A stretch of DNA of 64,000 bases from assembly GCA_916610825.1 (NCBI GenBank), contig OU744453.1, positions 18,874,241 to 18,938,240 on the forward strand, written 5' to 3'. The position numbers and the translations under genes are program-made. Source of the DNA: Haliclystus octoradiatus. Lineage: Eukaryota > Cnidaria > Staurozoa > Stauromedusae > Haliclystidae. Under the pieces are notes generated by a model. The model did no database searches. It was not told where the DNA came from and worked only from the letters and a program-made list of their open reading frames with translations. Below are positions 27,101 through 42,100 of this stretch, piece by piece (positions within the stretch are counted from its first letter, which is position 1; each line of letters opens with the position of its first letter).

Positions 27101-30100
27101 AATTAGTTTATATCAATGCATTCGGTGACAGGGAAGTTCAAAAAGAGCTGCTTGATTTCCTACGAATAAATCCAAAAGCAACTTTTGAAGACATAAGAGA
27201 ACGTGTCAGACAATTTGATCAGACAAGAAAATTTCTGGGCGTTTCTCAACCAATGAAATCTCAGAATTCAGAAGAATTAATATCCAATATACCACCATCA
27301 ACCGATTATCATGATGATACTGTCAACCTGGTGCAATATACTAAAAACAATTACACAAAGAATAATTGTGGCAATTGTGGTTATCAACATCAACCACGCA
27401 GATGTCCAGCATTTGGAAAGAAATGCAATTTATGTGATGGGATTGGTCACTTCGGAAAGGTATGCCGCAAATCAGCAGGTAGAGCAAAACAGCAACCTAA
27501 TGGTAAGAAAGATTTTGTAAATACTACAAATTATGTACTTCATGAAAATGAACAGCAACACGATTCTCAAGAAATAGATATTAATGCATGTAACGATGAG
27601 AAAAATTATTTTATGTGTCACTATGAGCACACTGAAAACATAAATAGCATGGAGGCTATCGTGGAAAATGTAAATGTAAATGGTCAAATGGTGCCTATGC
27701 AACATGATACAGGTGCCTCATGTAGTATAATTTCAACAGAAATATGGTCAAGTATTGGCTCACCTGAGCTTCAGCAATCGGATTTCCGGCTTAAAACTTA
27801 TGACGATAAGGGGCTAAATGTCCTAGGTAAATGTACTTTAAATGTAAAACGTAATGGTAGAGAATGTAAAATTCCAGTGCAAGTAGTCCATTCTAGTAGG
27901 GAATATGGCCTACTTGGCCGTGATATTTTGAACGTAAATACACAATCTGTCAATTATGCCATTAGTGATGCTGAATATCTCCCTTCGATTAAAGGTGTTG
28001 TTGCCACGATGAAAGTTAAGCCAGATGCCATTCCAAAATTTTGCAATGCTCGACCTGTACCTTTGCCACTTCAGCAGGCTGCCACGCGTGAGCTTGATCG
28101 TTTGCAAACCATGGGAGTCATTGAGCTTTTAGAATCAGGTGGTGCAGAGGACTCCTCTCCTATTGTCTGGGTGCGTAAACCTTCAGGAGATTTAAGAATG
28201 TGTGCAGACTTCAGTGTACATGTAAATAATAAAATTTTGAGCGATAGTTACCCAATTCCGAATATCGAGAGTATCTTCTCTAGCCTGAACGGGTCGAAAT
28301 ATTTTGCAAAAATAGATTTGAAATCTGCATACTGGCAAATTGAATTGGACGACGCAGCGCAAAATTTATCAGTAATAAATACCCACAAGGGTCTCTTTCG
28401 TGTCAAACGACTCCAAATGGGGATGAAAAACAGTGCAGCCATTTTCCAGAGCGTTATAGAGCGTGTTTTGAATGGGCTGAAAGGCATTATTTGTTACCAG
28501 GATGATGTTTTAATTCACGCTGTTACTGACGAGTCTTTGAACAAAAGGGTCAATGCGGTATTTGAACGATGTAAACAATGGCGCCTTTCTATCAATGAAA
28601 ACAAATGCGTAAACAAAGTCACTTCATTAACTTTTTTAGGCTTCAAAATTTCTGCTGCTGGTGTGGGCCCTGATCCCAGCCTTGTAAACAAAGTATTAGA
28701 AATTAAGGAACCATGCAACAAAGAAGAAGTTGCGACATTCGTAGGTCTTGTAAATTTTTTTGGTCGATTAATTCCAAATTTTGCAGATAAAATTATTCCG
28801 CTTAATCAACTAAGAAAAGTCAATATCCCCTTTTGTTGGACCCCTGACGCAAAAAAGGCATTTGATTCCTTGAAAACCGAACTCGCCTCGTATCCACTAG
28901 TACGACCTTATTCGTTGGAGAAACCCATCACATTAACTACTGATGCGTCCGGCAGTGGAATAGCTGGTATTTTGACTCAAGAAAACCGTCCAGTTATTTA
29001 TGTTTCTAAAACGCTGACACCTGCAGAACGTAACTATTCCTCTGTTGAACGCGAGGCATTAGCTGTTGTTTGGTGTGTCGAACGCCTTCGGCAATTTTTA
29101 TTAGGCAGAAAATTCAGTATTATCACAGACCATCAAGCCTTAGAATTTTTATTTGGAAACAACAAGGGCATACCGAAAACAGCCTCTGCTAGAGTGGCGC
29201 GATGGGCTATTAAGCTGATGGCCTATGACTTTAAAATTGAACATCGTCCTGGTACTTCTATTCCACATGCTGATGCGCTCTCGCGTTTGACTAAAAACAC
29301 GCAGTCTTGTGAAGATGTTGTTGCTAGTATCTCAATTAACACATCTGATGCATTTTTCGCGCCTATCATTGACCACAGCGAGTTACGCAATGTTACTAAC
29401 TCTGATCCTGTTGCTACATCGGTCAAGCAACGTGTTAAAAAAGGCAATTGGTCGAATCTCTCTCAGGCAGAGAAGCCCTTTTCTCTTGCAAAAGAATATT
29501 TAACCATTGAAAATGAGGTTTTGTATTACAAATCGACACCATTTATTCCCTTGAAATTAAGGTCATTAGTTTTGTCTAAAGCTCACCACACCCACCAAGG
29601 CATCAACAGTACCACACGTTTCCTTTGTCAAAGCGCTTGGTGGCCAGGAATTAGTCGCGATGTCAATTCGTTTATTTCTAAATGTGAAATCTGTTGCAAT
29701 TTGAGACCGCGTGTTGATAGGTCAGTTCACACGTGGCCAGAATGCCCACCATGGTCTCGCCTCCATATGGATTTTGGACATATTCCAGAGATAGGTCTCA
29801 TTCTAATCATTGTCGACGCAGGTTCAGGCTGGGTAGAGGCTTTTCGATGTAAGGATAGGTCAACTTCCACAATAATCAAATTGTTAGCCCAATTATTTTC
29901 TCGATTTGGGGTTCCAAATTCTTTTGTTTCGGACAATGCAAAAGAGTTTATCAGTGAGGAGATTGTTACTTGGCTAAAACACTCAGGCTGTTTCAAGATG
30001 GAGTCTCCTGCATATCACCCACGTTCTAACGGCTTAGCGGAGCGTGCTGTGCAAACGGTTAAGCGCGCAATGCATGCCTGGAACTCTAGTTTACGTATAT

Positions 30101-33100
30101 CTTTTGACATGTTTTTGTATCGAGTGCTTTCAATTCATCGGGCAACATCACTTGCAAAGGGTAGATCTCCTGCTGAACTGTTATTTGGGCGACCTATACG
30201 TATACCTGTAGTATCTGACTTTGCACTTGGAGCTAATGTAATGTATAGAGCCACACCCTCCCACTCTGTTCAACCTGCAGAATATGTTGTTGCTAAAGGA
30301 AACAATACAGCATGGCTAAATATTGCTGGTCGGACTATTTTAGCATCACGCAACCAATTTGGTCCCGCACCAGCTACTACAATGTCTCCGCCAAATGTTG
30401 GACAATCCGTACCGGATAAAGATGTTTCAGTCTCAACCAGTGCACCTAATCAGGACTCCAATATGCGTAGATCTTCTCGTAGCGCTGACGCTCCGACTCG
30501 TTATGGCTTTGATAAATTATAAACATTTTAGGAAGGGGGAGTTTGTGGTATTATATATATATAGGCGTAACTATATATAATTCCCGTCAATCAATGTGTT
30601 CTATAATTATATGTTAATTGTCGTACGATCACAGTTATTGCGACATAACTTAACATGTTTGAGATTAGATCCAACTTGACTCTGAATTGAGAATGTTGTC
30701 TTTGATGTGTGGTTATAAATAATTCTGTTATTTTGTCTGTTATACGACATAAATAATACTTAACATTTTATCTTTCCAATATGTTTGAGTACAATTTCAA
30801 GATCATGACCAAATAATGTGAAATAAGGTTTCCCTGGAGCTGGAGTTCTATTGGTTAATATGAACAAAAGAATTCTAAGGGGAAGTCCCTTAATGATTGT
30901 TTCCAAAGCAATTTAATGACGCACATTTTGAAAACGAATATACTCGGGGACAGCATGTAGTGCAGAACTTCTGAAAACAAATATACCCAGGGACGGCAAC
31001 ATAAGTGTTAATGTATGTGCGTATCAAATTAGTTGCTTCTAGAATGGCTTACCTGGATCAAGAGGGACGTAGGATACACCAACCGTACCATCGCCATGAT
31101 CAGTGCATTTGATTTCAGATTCATTTGGTCCTTCAACAGATACAGAGAGACCCCCTGGTCCAGCATTTTTAGTTTCAACAGTAAATGTTGCAGGTCTGCC
31201 AGCAACGCCTTGTCTGAGGCCTATAAAATACAACAACAAAAAGCAATTATTAAATGGTACGACAAAAATAATAACTCCCTCTGGTATCAAATTATAAATT
31301 TCAGACATGAGAATTCAAAATTTGAAAATAATCTCAAATCTATGATATCTTGATAAATTTCAACGGGAAAGAGTGATAAATACAAAGGTAAAAATAGTCT
31401 GAAAATACTTGTGTCTGAAATTTAATAATAATGGGTATTATTGTAAAGCCAGCGTTACCTTTTCCGTATACTTTGACTTTATCAGGTCCACCTTCAGTGA
31501 CTTCAAATGTAAATGGACTTCCTGGCACAGGTACGCTGTCATATTTAATATCCAATCGGTATACACCAACTTCAGATGGCACGTAATTAAGTTGAAATGT
31601 CCCATCTTTGTTATCCTTCACATCAGCAGGATCTTTTTTACCCGACGGTGTTGTTACTGTAGCAGTGACGACTCCATCTTTTGGTAGATCACGTGGTGAA
31701 GACTTTGTTGTATCAACAAGACATTCTAATGGTTGATCAACACTTGGTGATGCAAACATTTCTTCTGGTACTTGGATTTTATCAACCTTTGGTGGTTTCT
31801 CTGCCTTAGCTTTAAATGGTGATCCTGGAATTGGATTACCACCAAATAAGACATCAACGTTGTGAGGTCCAAGTTCTTCTGGTGTGTACGCACAGGCAAA
31901 TACACCCTCGCCGACATCTTCAACTGTGATTGGTAGTTCCTCTTCAGCTGCGTTGCGTGGGATGACTGTCAAATGTCCTAAAAACAAATAACAATAAAAA
32001 GCATCAAATAAACAGTTATGTCAGACAAAATACATCCAAATACCTCTTTTCCGGTTTGCTATAAAAGGATACAGAGATGCGGCCTTTTAAAGTTGATGTC
32101 ATTGAAAATCATCAAAAAGAAAGCATCATTTGATTCATTTGCAAGTAAGTTTAACCGGAAAGACAATACTCTGCAGGCACAAACAAGTTTGATTTCTATA
32201 AGCAGAATTACAAACAATATCAAAACTCTGGTGTTTGTCCTTTAAAGTCGTATCGTGATAAGCAACAATTAAATGTATTGGTGACGTTGCATATTCTCAT
32301 GGCCTTTCGTTACATACTATCTCATACTAATCGACTATTGAGCTAACAGTGTACAATTTCTACATTGACTTGCCTTAACACACAATCACATACCTGGGCC
32401 AGCTTCTTTAGTATCAACACCAAATTCTGAAGGAAATCCAACATTTGGTCTTGTGATTGGTCCAAAAATTTTGCATTTGGATGCATCACCTTGAGGTTGA
32501 GCATTAACACGGAATGGAGACTGTGGAACAGCTTCCCCGGCATACTTGACACCAATCGTGTGACGACCTAAATACAATAGAACGATAATATTTATCAGAC
32601 TTGAGAACAATAGTTTTCAAAGTTATTTGAATTTATATCAGTTTTGCTCAGTTTTATAAGCACAGTATGTGGAATTTTTTAACATAGCTAGAAGGCTTCG
32701 ATATATGTTGTCCAACTCTCCTTACTTCAATTGTAATTTCAACCCATTGTTAATTTTAAATAACACGTCTCTTTAGCTAAGAGACAAGCACTTGTTTAGA
32801 GGGAAACATTCAAGTCATATCTGTAACATTCCAGATGCAGTGTAATTCGCTTATGTGTAAGTCAAACTTGCCAACGACTTTTGTCTGTTGCATTTATATA
32901 GCGCCATTTTTTATAGCGCCATTTCTTAGTACTGTATAATCCAATGGCGCTTACAAATATTTGACCAGAAAATAATTTACAGGGTTTCAGATGCAGGCTT
33001 CTGATTAGTGGGAATTTCACTTGTTAGTTTATCACATCAGATTAGTGGGTTACACTGTATGATTGAAATAGATATTCTAATAATTATCTCACCTGCAAAT

Positions 33101-36100
33101 CCTGGTTGATACGAAACAGTATATGTATCATCGTTGTTATCTTTGATTTTCGGTTTGCATTTCTTACGGTCTGGTCCTGTGATTTCAACATCCAATGGTG
33201 CGTCACCGGCTTTCTTGCAGTCAACAAGGAATTCAGTTGGTGCACCAGCAGGTAATTCTTTCTCGATACCAGGTCCAGAACATCTTACTTTGGATGGATC
33301 AAGTGGATGACTTGCTTTGACAGTGAATGGACTGCCTGGGATGTGATCGTCAGCAAATCGAACATTGATATCATAGTCGCCTATAACAAACAAATAGTTG
33401 ATTGTCATTTTATTTAATGACTTTGCATCATATTACATTACATCGCAATACACTAAAAATAATTAATATCCATAAAGACATTTGCACTAATCATATTATT
33501 GCCTACAATGGAATTTCGCAAGTCATTTTTAAATAGACTCGATGAAAGATTTGGTTTTGATTGTAAGATGCAGCAATACAACAGATCAAATGTTGGTATG
33601 TATATAATGATTTTATAATATAATTATTATAATGTTCAAAACGACAAGTCAGCAAGAAGATCAACATGTCGAATCTTGAAATTTTCAACTGTCTTATACG
33701 TCAATGTCTTGCGCGCATAAATGCCTACACACACATGTGCATGCTACAAGTTAAAGGAGTCCGAGTTTATAGTACCTGTAGATGGAATTTACAAAGATGC
33801 TGATTTGATGTTGATGCAACTTGAAGCCCTAGAGTACTTCCTTTCACAATTAGTCCCACAATTAAACTAATCAGTGGTATATAAAGAATATAACTTATAC
33901 AACTAACCATTATCAACTGGTGTGTAACGAACAGCACAAGTACCATCCCCATTGTCTTTACATGTAATCTCAGCTTCAGATGGTCCTTCAATAGACAAAC
34001 CTAGGCTACCAGCACCAGCGTTTTTGGTCTCAATAGTAAAGTCAGCTGGTTTGTTAACAGTTGCTTTTTCAAGACCAGGGCCATAGGCTTTAACTTTGCT
34101 GGCCTCACCCTAATAGAAATAAATAATGATTTGAAATTAACTGTATATTTGAATCAACGTGCTGCATCTTCAATATTTGAGACAATACGCCAATTCAATG
34201 TCTCAAAATTTCATTATTTTGATTCTGGATAAGTTGCTTCTCTTGGGGAAAGCATTAACAATAAGCAGTAGCGAATTGATGTGAAACTCTGACCATCTTG
34301 TAGTGACTGGTTATGTGAAGGCAGACAAGTCAAAAACCTGTACAACATCAGCATCAGAGAGGGGTCAAGAAAATCAAGTTTCATATCAGAAAAACGAATG
34401 AGCTGAAAAAGGTATCAAACTCAATAGAGTTAGAAAAAACATCTCAATTAAGCTAAAAAAGGTTTCATGTCTCAATACAATTAAAATAAATGTTTGCATG
34501 TCTTAATACTGTAATTGATTAAAAAACATAGAAACACAAAATAAATTGTTACCTTGGGTACAACATTAACAAAGAATGGACTTCCAGGGATTTCCCTTTC
34601 ACCACATTTGATGGTAACTTTATGTTTTCCAGTCTCCTTTGGTGTCCATCCGATATCGTAGGTATTATCACCCATGTCTTCTACTTTCACCTTTTCTGTT
34701 TTCTTTGATGGGCTTTCAACAACAGCACTCAATACTAAATCACCTGAAATAAATAAATAAATACTAGCATAACAGATAATGAAAAATATGCTTCCAAAAT
34801 TTGAACAACTGCACTGTTTTGTTCAGGGTCGGACAAATGTATTTTCTTTACTGCAACCTGAACTTCTATGCAAAAACGGTTTAATAACTTGCTTTTCATG
34901 CAAGAAGGTCAACAACTTCTTTCCAAAACTTTTTGAAAATTTCACATGGGAATTTCTATCTATCTATTACGTCAATGTTAAATTTGTGGAGGTAAAATAT
35001 AGTTGTTAGGTTGCAGAGTTTGACCTAAATTCCATCCAATGAAATTTCACATTGAAAAAAAAAACAGGAGTTTCTGTTGGAAATATAATCAAATATATTA
35101 GTCTAATCAGCAACGGTCATACTTTAATTATTGATTCATCAAAACCCAACATCTAACATATACATGAATAGGGGGTTCACTTACCAGAATCTGGGGCACA
35201 TTGAACATTGATGGGGCATTCTTGGCCAATGATAGGTTCTTCAATACCAGGGCCGCTAGCTTTGATTTTGCTAACATCAATTCCTTGAGATACCTCGACT
35301 GGGAATGGACTCTTTGGAACAGATTGTCCGTCAAATTTAACACCAATTTCATATTTGCCGTGTTTTGGTGGAACATAACATACAGAATAAGTATTTGGTT
35401 TCTTTCCTTCTTTGACTTCTATCTCCGTAACCTTTGGCATATCACGTCCTAATTGAAACAATATAGATAATTGAAAATTAAAATACGGTACCACTTCGAC
35501 ACACCTGATGTCTATCTCATGATGATTTCTATGATATATCACTAAATATAAATTCTGCAATCATGTGTCCCAGGGTGATTTGGTATCTGACAAAATATCT
35601 ATTTTACGCTAACAGCCTCAAAATTGAAGTCAAAATCCAGGATATTATTGCATTCTAAATAAAATGATATCTGTAACTCAACATTGTGCAATGTCCCGTC
35701 ACATCTACCATCCATAGTCAAGCTTGCTTGTTGAAGTTCTGATTTAATGAATAAAGCTGGACTCCAATTTAAAACAATTTAACAAAGGATGTCGACTTTT
35801 GAACAACTTTCTCCATTTGGCGATTAGTGCCAATCATTAGTGCCAATAAATCATTTGCTACATTTCCAAATCGTGTAATGGTTCATTTTTTAATTAAAAA
35901 ATAAACTACTCTAACTTTGTAGAGGTATCTGTTATGTCATTCCTACCTCTTGGTTCAATATTAACATCAAGACTTCCTTCTCCTGCTTTGCTAGCATCAA
36001 CTTCAAATTCTGTTGGTTCGAATGATTTGACACCTTTAGGCTCGACACCTGGTCCACTGACTTTAACTTTGGATGGGTCGCTTGATGGTTCTACAACAAC

Positions 36101-39100
36101 AGCAAATGGACTCTTTGGGACTGGTTTGCCACCATAAGTCACATTAGCCTTGTACTTTCCTGTTGAAAAAACAACGAATATTTCCAAAATTACAAAATAT
36201 TTACTTTCCCGTTTTTAGGATTCCTATATCCTAACAATCAAACAATCACAGCGCTTCTTCTACAATTGATAAAAGGGCATCCATAGTCAGATTCGAGATC
36301 ATTTATAAGAGGGATTACCACAATCAGACAGTGCCTGACAAAAATTGTGGTCTTCTGGAACCCTAGAACAATTTAATATTTTCCTTTTGAAATTTTTATT
36401 TGGCTTATAAATTACCACAATCAGACAGTGCCTGACAAAATTTTTGGTCTTCTGGAACCCTAGAACAATTTAATATTTTCCTTTTGAAAATTTTATTTGG
36501 CTTATAAATCATTAAAATATCTATTTCTTTCCTTCTGAATTTGCTCTAGCCCTCCGGGAGTGTAGAATTTTCCCATTAAGCAATTTAGACTATTAAAATC
36601 ACCAAAATAGACTTACCTGGTGCTTTGGGGAAGTAAGTGCAGCCAAAAAGACCGGGCTCTTCTTCGTCAAGTTCAATTTTAACTGGAGCACCGACTTCAT
36701 CTGTAACTTCAACTTGTAATTTCGCTTTTCCTGCTTTTCTAGCATCAATATCAATGTCACAAGGTTTGCCAGCTTTGCAGCCAGATTTGATTCCAGGTCC
36801 GGATACTTTGACCTTACAAAAATATTAATAAGAATATAAGTCACAAATATAGACATGAGAACAGGATAGTCTATTGGCCAAAAAACTCGGCCAGATAAGC
36901 GCATACATTCTGTGCAAGTTGATACCTTTGTTGCTTGTTAGCTTACAAAACAGAGATAATTCATTTACAATAGAACAGGGTCAGTGAAATATGCTTTTCT
37001 AATCTGTTTCATCATGTGATTTCACATGGTCTGTGGAGCAGGTTTATTGTAAAGCTAACATTGAGCGAGCCCAACTGTTGAATTTCCTCACCTTTGATGC
37101 ATCAAAATCTGAAGAAACAACAGCTTTGAATGGTGACCCAGGAATATGTTGATCAGCAAATGTAATATTAATATTATAATCGCCATCTTCAACTGGTAAA
37201 TAAGTTACATCACATGTGCCATCACCATGATCGTCACATTTGATCTCAGACTCACAAGGTCCTTCAACAGTTAGACCAATTCCACCTTCTCCTGCTCGGC
37301 TAGCATCAATCTTAAAGTTGGCTGGTACGTTGGCTTTACCCGATCTAAGACCAGCTCCTTCTGCTTTGACTAACGTGGCATCACAGAATGGTTTGATTGG
37401 TACTTTGATTGGACTATCTGGGATATCCTTGCCAGAGAATCGAATTGTGACAGTGTATGTTCCTGGATTGATTGGCATGTAAGCAACAGAATAGCTTTGA
37501 TCTCTTGTATTTTCTTTTACTTTCACTTCAACAGGATTTCCAGCTTCATCGACGCATGTTACATCAACTATACCAGCCCCTCCTGCTTTCTTGGTAAACA
37601 CAGTAAATTCTGCTGGACGTCCGGTCATACATCCTGGTTTCAATCCTGGTCCTTCAGCGTAAACTTTGCCAGCATCACCTGGAGCTCCAACCTTAACACG
37701 GAATGGGCCAGATGGAATATCAACTTCATCGTACATGACATGCACAGTGTAGTCACCGGGAGCAGTTGGGAAGTATTTAACGGCGCATGTTTGATCGCCA
37801 CGGTCAGAAACTTCAACCTTCGCTTCACCAGGTCCTTCAACAGCAAATGTTAATGATGCAATAGAAGCATTCTTAGCTTCAACAAAGAATTCTGCAGGTA
37901 AACCAGCAACTCCTTTTTCAAGACCAGGTCCATAGGCTTTTATTTTGCTAAGATCAGCACTAGCTGAAATAACAACTTTAACAGGTGATCTTGGGACATC
38001 GATTTGATCGTAAGTGATTTTAACAATGTAAGTGCCAGCCTTCAATGGTTTGTATGTACATGTGAATGTACCATCTCCGTTGTCTTTGGTCTCGCAATCA
38101 ATTGTACTCTTTCCTGGTCCTTCAATTGAGACATTTAAACTTCCTGCACCGGCTTCATTGGTATCAACAGTGAAATAGGTTGACTTTCCTGTTTTGAGTC
38201 CACCCTCAAGACCTGGTCCATACATCTTGACTAACATTGCGGCATATGACACATTGATGTGATAAGGACTTCTGGCAACCTCTGCTCCATCAATCTTAAT
38301 CTTGACAACATGTTTACCAACAGACATTGGCATATATTGACAATGATATTCTCCGTCACCTTTATCTTCAATTTTAACCTCTGTTTTCTTTCCACCTCGA
38401 GGATCAATAACTTCAATTGTTAAATCTTCACGATCCGATCCTTTTGCTATGATTTGAAATTGTGCTGGACGTTTTACAACAACACCTTCAGGTTGAAGGC
38501 CATAACCTTTGGCAATAACCTTTGAAGCATCAAGTCCTGAACTGACTCGAACACGGAATGGACTGTTTGGTATGTGATGACTACCAATGCGGATATGAAC
38601 ATCATAGATACCTAAAAGAAGTAAGGATTTTATTAATTAAAGGTATTTTACAACTACGTAGTATATGCATATCTCTAGAGGGACAAAATAACAAAATTGT
38701 GTCAGTATTTGTATTGAATCTCCATTAGGACAGATTCAGGGTCAAGTACAAAAAGTAGATTTGTGGTATGGAGAAAATTTGGACAGAAAAATATTTTGAC
38801 TTTAATTGGGTGTGGCCTAAAAATAGTTTGTCATCTTATTAAGGTCAATTCCGCATTGACTTGTTGTGTGATAGAGAGTGGTATGATCAGAAAAATATAA
38901 GCAGTGATGCAAGCAGCTATAACGAACAACGAGCAATAATGTTCACTTATGCTTTATAACTGCTTCCTTTATAATACTTAAATCATAACTGGAAAATCTA
39001 TGGAAAACTTTCAAATTAAATTGTCCAATTTTTTTTTGAAACCTCACTGCAAGGCTGATAAGTTTTCAGACATTGACTGTAGTGTAACCAGCTTATGAGC

Positions 39101-42100
39101 AATTCGGATAAGTGAAATTCCCGCTTATCTGGAACATAGCTTTGAAACCCGTTAAACAAATTTCTGGTCAAGTCCTTGGTAAACAATTTCGGATAACTGC
39201 AAATTCGGATAATTGCAATGAAAACCGTTAGCAATTTGACTTGCACTTAAGCAGGCTACATTGTATCTACATTTAGTTGTTAATGTCCAGACTTTAAATA
39301 ACAATTGTGTAAAAATGAGACTAACCTTGTTTTGGTGGAGAATATTGACATGAATAAGTGTGATCATGATTATCCTTGATTGAACAATCTATCAACTTGC
39401 GCCCAGGCCCATAAACTCTAACGTCCATTTTACCAGTAGACGAACCAGGTGTAACAATGGTGAAATCAGCTGGGACGTTAACAATGACACCTTCAGGTTC
39501 AAGACCAGGTCCATATGCTTTAGATTTTGATGCTGCATTCATTTTTGGTTTCAAAGGTGCACCAGGTTTAAGTTTGGATTCAGGGAAGTAAGAGACATAG
39601 GTCATAACACTAAGATCGTCAACTTTGGGGTTGGTGATTTCAGATGGGGTAATAACCTAGAATAGAATTACATGTAATCAGTTTTGAATAGCAACTGAAG
39701 GGATACAATTGAAAGTTGGCTGCAGCAAGCTGGAGTTGAAACAGGCGAGTGTGTTCAAAACCTTTGCTTCACGCCTCAAACACCAAAAGAGATTATAGGC
39801 ATAAAGAGCCTGCCAGCATTTTTGCCACTTTACAGTATGACAGAGAGTGGGGCAAATATAGGATGTGGGCTACTACCTGATTATGAAAGGTTAGTGATGG
39901 AAGAGTAGCCATGAATAGCGACAGCCAGAACACAATAGGGACCTCTATGACTGAATAATTATTCATTATTGAAGTAATATTGTAATATTACTATCTTGGG
40001 GTTGAAAATCCATTTGAATGTGTGTAGGTGTTACAGTAGAAAATATAGGTCATACTCTATTAAATCCCTTTACCAGCTAACTAACGTCATGACATTTTAA
40101 AGTACTGGAAATAAATCAATAGTATTTCAGTACATTTTCAGAAGTCTTGTCTTTTTCAATATATTTTCAATACTTTTTCAGAACCTTCAAATCTCAATGA
40201 GTTTTAATGAAGCATTAAGGGCTAGTGAGTTCTGCAAAACTAGAACCAGATTGTGATTTGGGTGGTGAACAATAGACAAATAACAGATTTTTCACGTTTA
40301 GCCACTCCCCCTGATTCAGTCCAGCGCAAGCTTTCTCATGATATTACGCAGACCCTACTAATCATAAAAGAAATATTTGGGTCTGCGCGCAGGCTAATTG
40401 ATCAGTTCATATAATGCATATCAAATATCGGATAGAAAATTACCTGTGGCACACCGAGCCAATCTTCAGCCAATTTCATAGCTTGCGTTGCATTTTCCAA
40501 AGCGTTTTTAGGGTCAAGATCATCCCAATCAGGAAACAATCCAGGAGCTGTCGATTCAACCAAACTAGCCAAAGCGATACCATTGTTCCAATCGGAATTA
40601 AAGTTATTAACTTGAAGCTGAAGAACAGAATATCACATAATTAATTAATAAATTAGATCAATGCACACATTTTGGATAAGAGTTGATCTGATTGTCAAAC
40701 TACAATACTTAGAAATTGCTGTGAAGCTGATGGAATTGCTGTTTTTGATTGATAAGCATTTGGGAGTTCCCAAAGATAGGAAAATAGGATTGATAAATAA
40801 TGCTGTAATTAAATGTCATACAAAATATTAAAATATCCTTAGTGTAGTGGGTTGGGGCAGTGGACCTCGGCCTGCAGGTTCAATTCAATTATTGGCAGAA
40901 GTAATATTGGTATTCTTGGCATCAGACAGAGTCAGAAAAAAGGTCCAGCCTTCTGGAATCCTAGAGGCATTTCAACTTTTTTTTCTGAGGTTTACCAAAA
41001 CATCATAAAAACATTAATTTTCTTCTGGGTTTGCTTCAATATTCTGGAATCTAGGATTCCAGTATTCCTACTTTTGTCGGACCCTGACGTCAGTGAAGGC
41101 ATCTGGTCTCATTAAACGCACATACGCCTCAAACAAAACTAACCAACTAACCCTGATGAAAAAGTGGAAAAATGAAGAAACAATTAATTAAAAAAAAATT
41201 GCCATCTATTTCACCTTGTGATCACAAATTGTTATTTATTGATAATTATTTACCTCCTGCGGTAGTTTACTGCGGGTCCAGTTAAGAAGACCTTGTTTTG
41301 GTGACACTTGTTCAGCTTCGTCATCATCATCCATCATTGGAATACTGATTTGATATTTCAAAATCAAAGTCCATATCAAACCAAGAATGAGTTTCAAATT
41401 TCCTTTAGCAATATCACTAGCATCTGAACAAGAAGATACAAAGTCATTAGAAAATTGACGAGAGGGGCGGACATGTACTAATCTGAGAAACCCTAGTTTA
41501 GGGAAGCTACTTGAAGTAAAATCTTTATTCGAATAACTGCTATTTGGATTTGAAATTTTAATATTTTTCACATAGTATTGGAATAATCCTTTTATTGACG
41601 AAAGAATGCTTGCATTGACATAAACTGCCTCGCTCAATCGCAACAATCTTGTTTTTTACGTTTATCATCATTTTTGTTTTCTTTCAAAGAAAAAACTAGG
41701 CATGAAATTTCAAATCAACTTCAATACTTTTACAGTGAAGTTATTGTTCAAGAGGAATGATTGAATTACTTCAAATGAGGCTGAAAAATTTATGAGAATG
41801 AGACTATTTCATCATTGTAGATAAATTAACATGTGGAGAGTTAGTAAAATAAAAGCCAATTATTTACAAGGACAAAATTGTTCTTAGAAGTAGCCAATCA
41901 AATTTCAAATACATTTCTCAGACAGATGCTTATAAATATTTAATAATCATAATTCAGGATACGTGTTTCGAAAGTTATGCATATAAATTAAGCTACATCA
42001 TGTTGTGACTGTATAGTATTGTAAAGCCTGTCAAGAAGCAGGAAGATTAGTCTGCATAACTAGTTTGGGGAATTTCTTAGACCTACAAATCCATTTCATA

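Larger units (their letters stand above)
26431..30749 (+). mobile_element. Full-length Ty3/gypsy LTR retrotransposon (element 1), antisense in filamin intron 14
   Basis: 4319 bp with 206-bp LTRs at 26431-26636 and 30544-30749 that look identical base for base. They start TG and end CA. A perfect 5-bp target duplication TAAAT flanks it (26426-26430, 30750-30754). A primer-binding-like TGGCGTCCCC begins at 26641 and a purine tract (AGGAAGGGGGAG) precedes the right LTR. It encodes one uninterrupted gag-pol frame and no envelope gene. Identical LTRs mean a very recent insertion. Confidence 0.96.
26114..31007. mobile_element. TTAA-flanked DNA element split by a gypsy retrotransposon
   Basis: Left terminus CACTTATGTTGCCG (26114) and right terminus CGGCAACATAAGTG (31007) are exact inverted repeats, each next to TTAA (26110-26113 and 31008-31011). 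CCTGGGTAT words recur inward from both ends. Subtracting the LTR element and its duplication leaves about 570 bp with no transposase. TTAA target sites occur in piggyBac and Kolobok elements; which applies is not decided. Confidence 0.65.
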
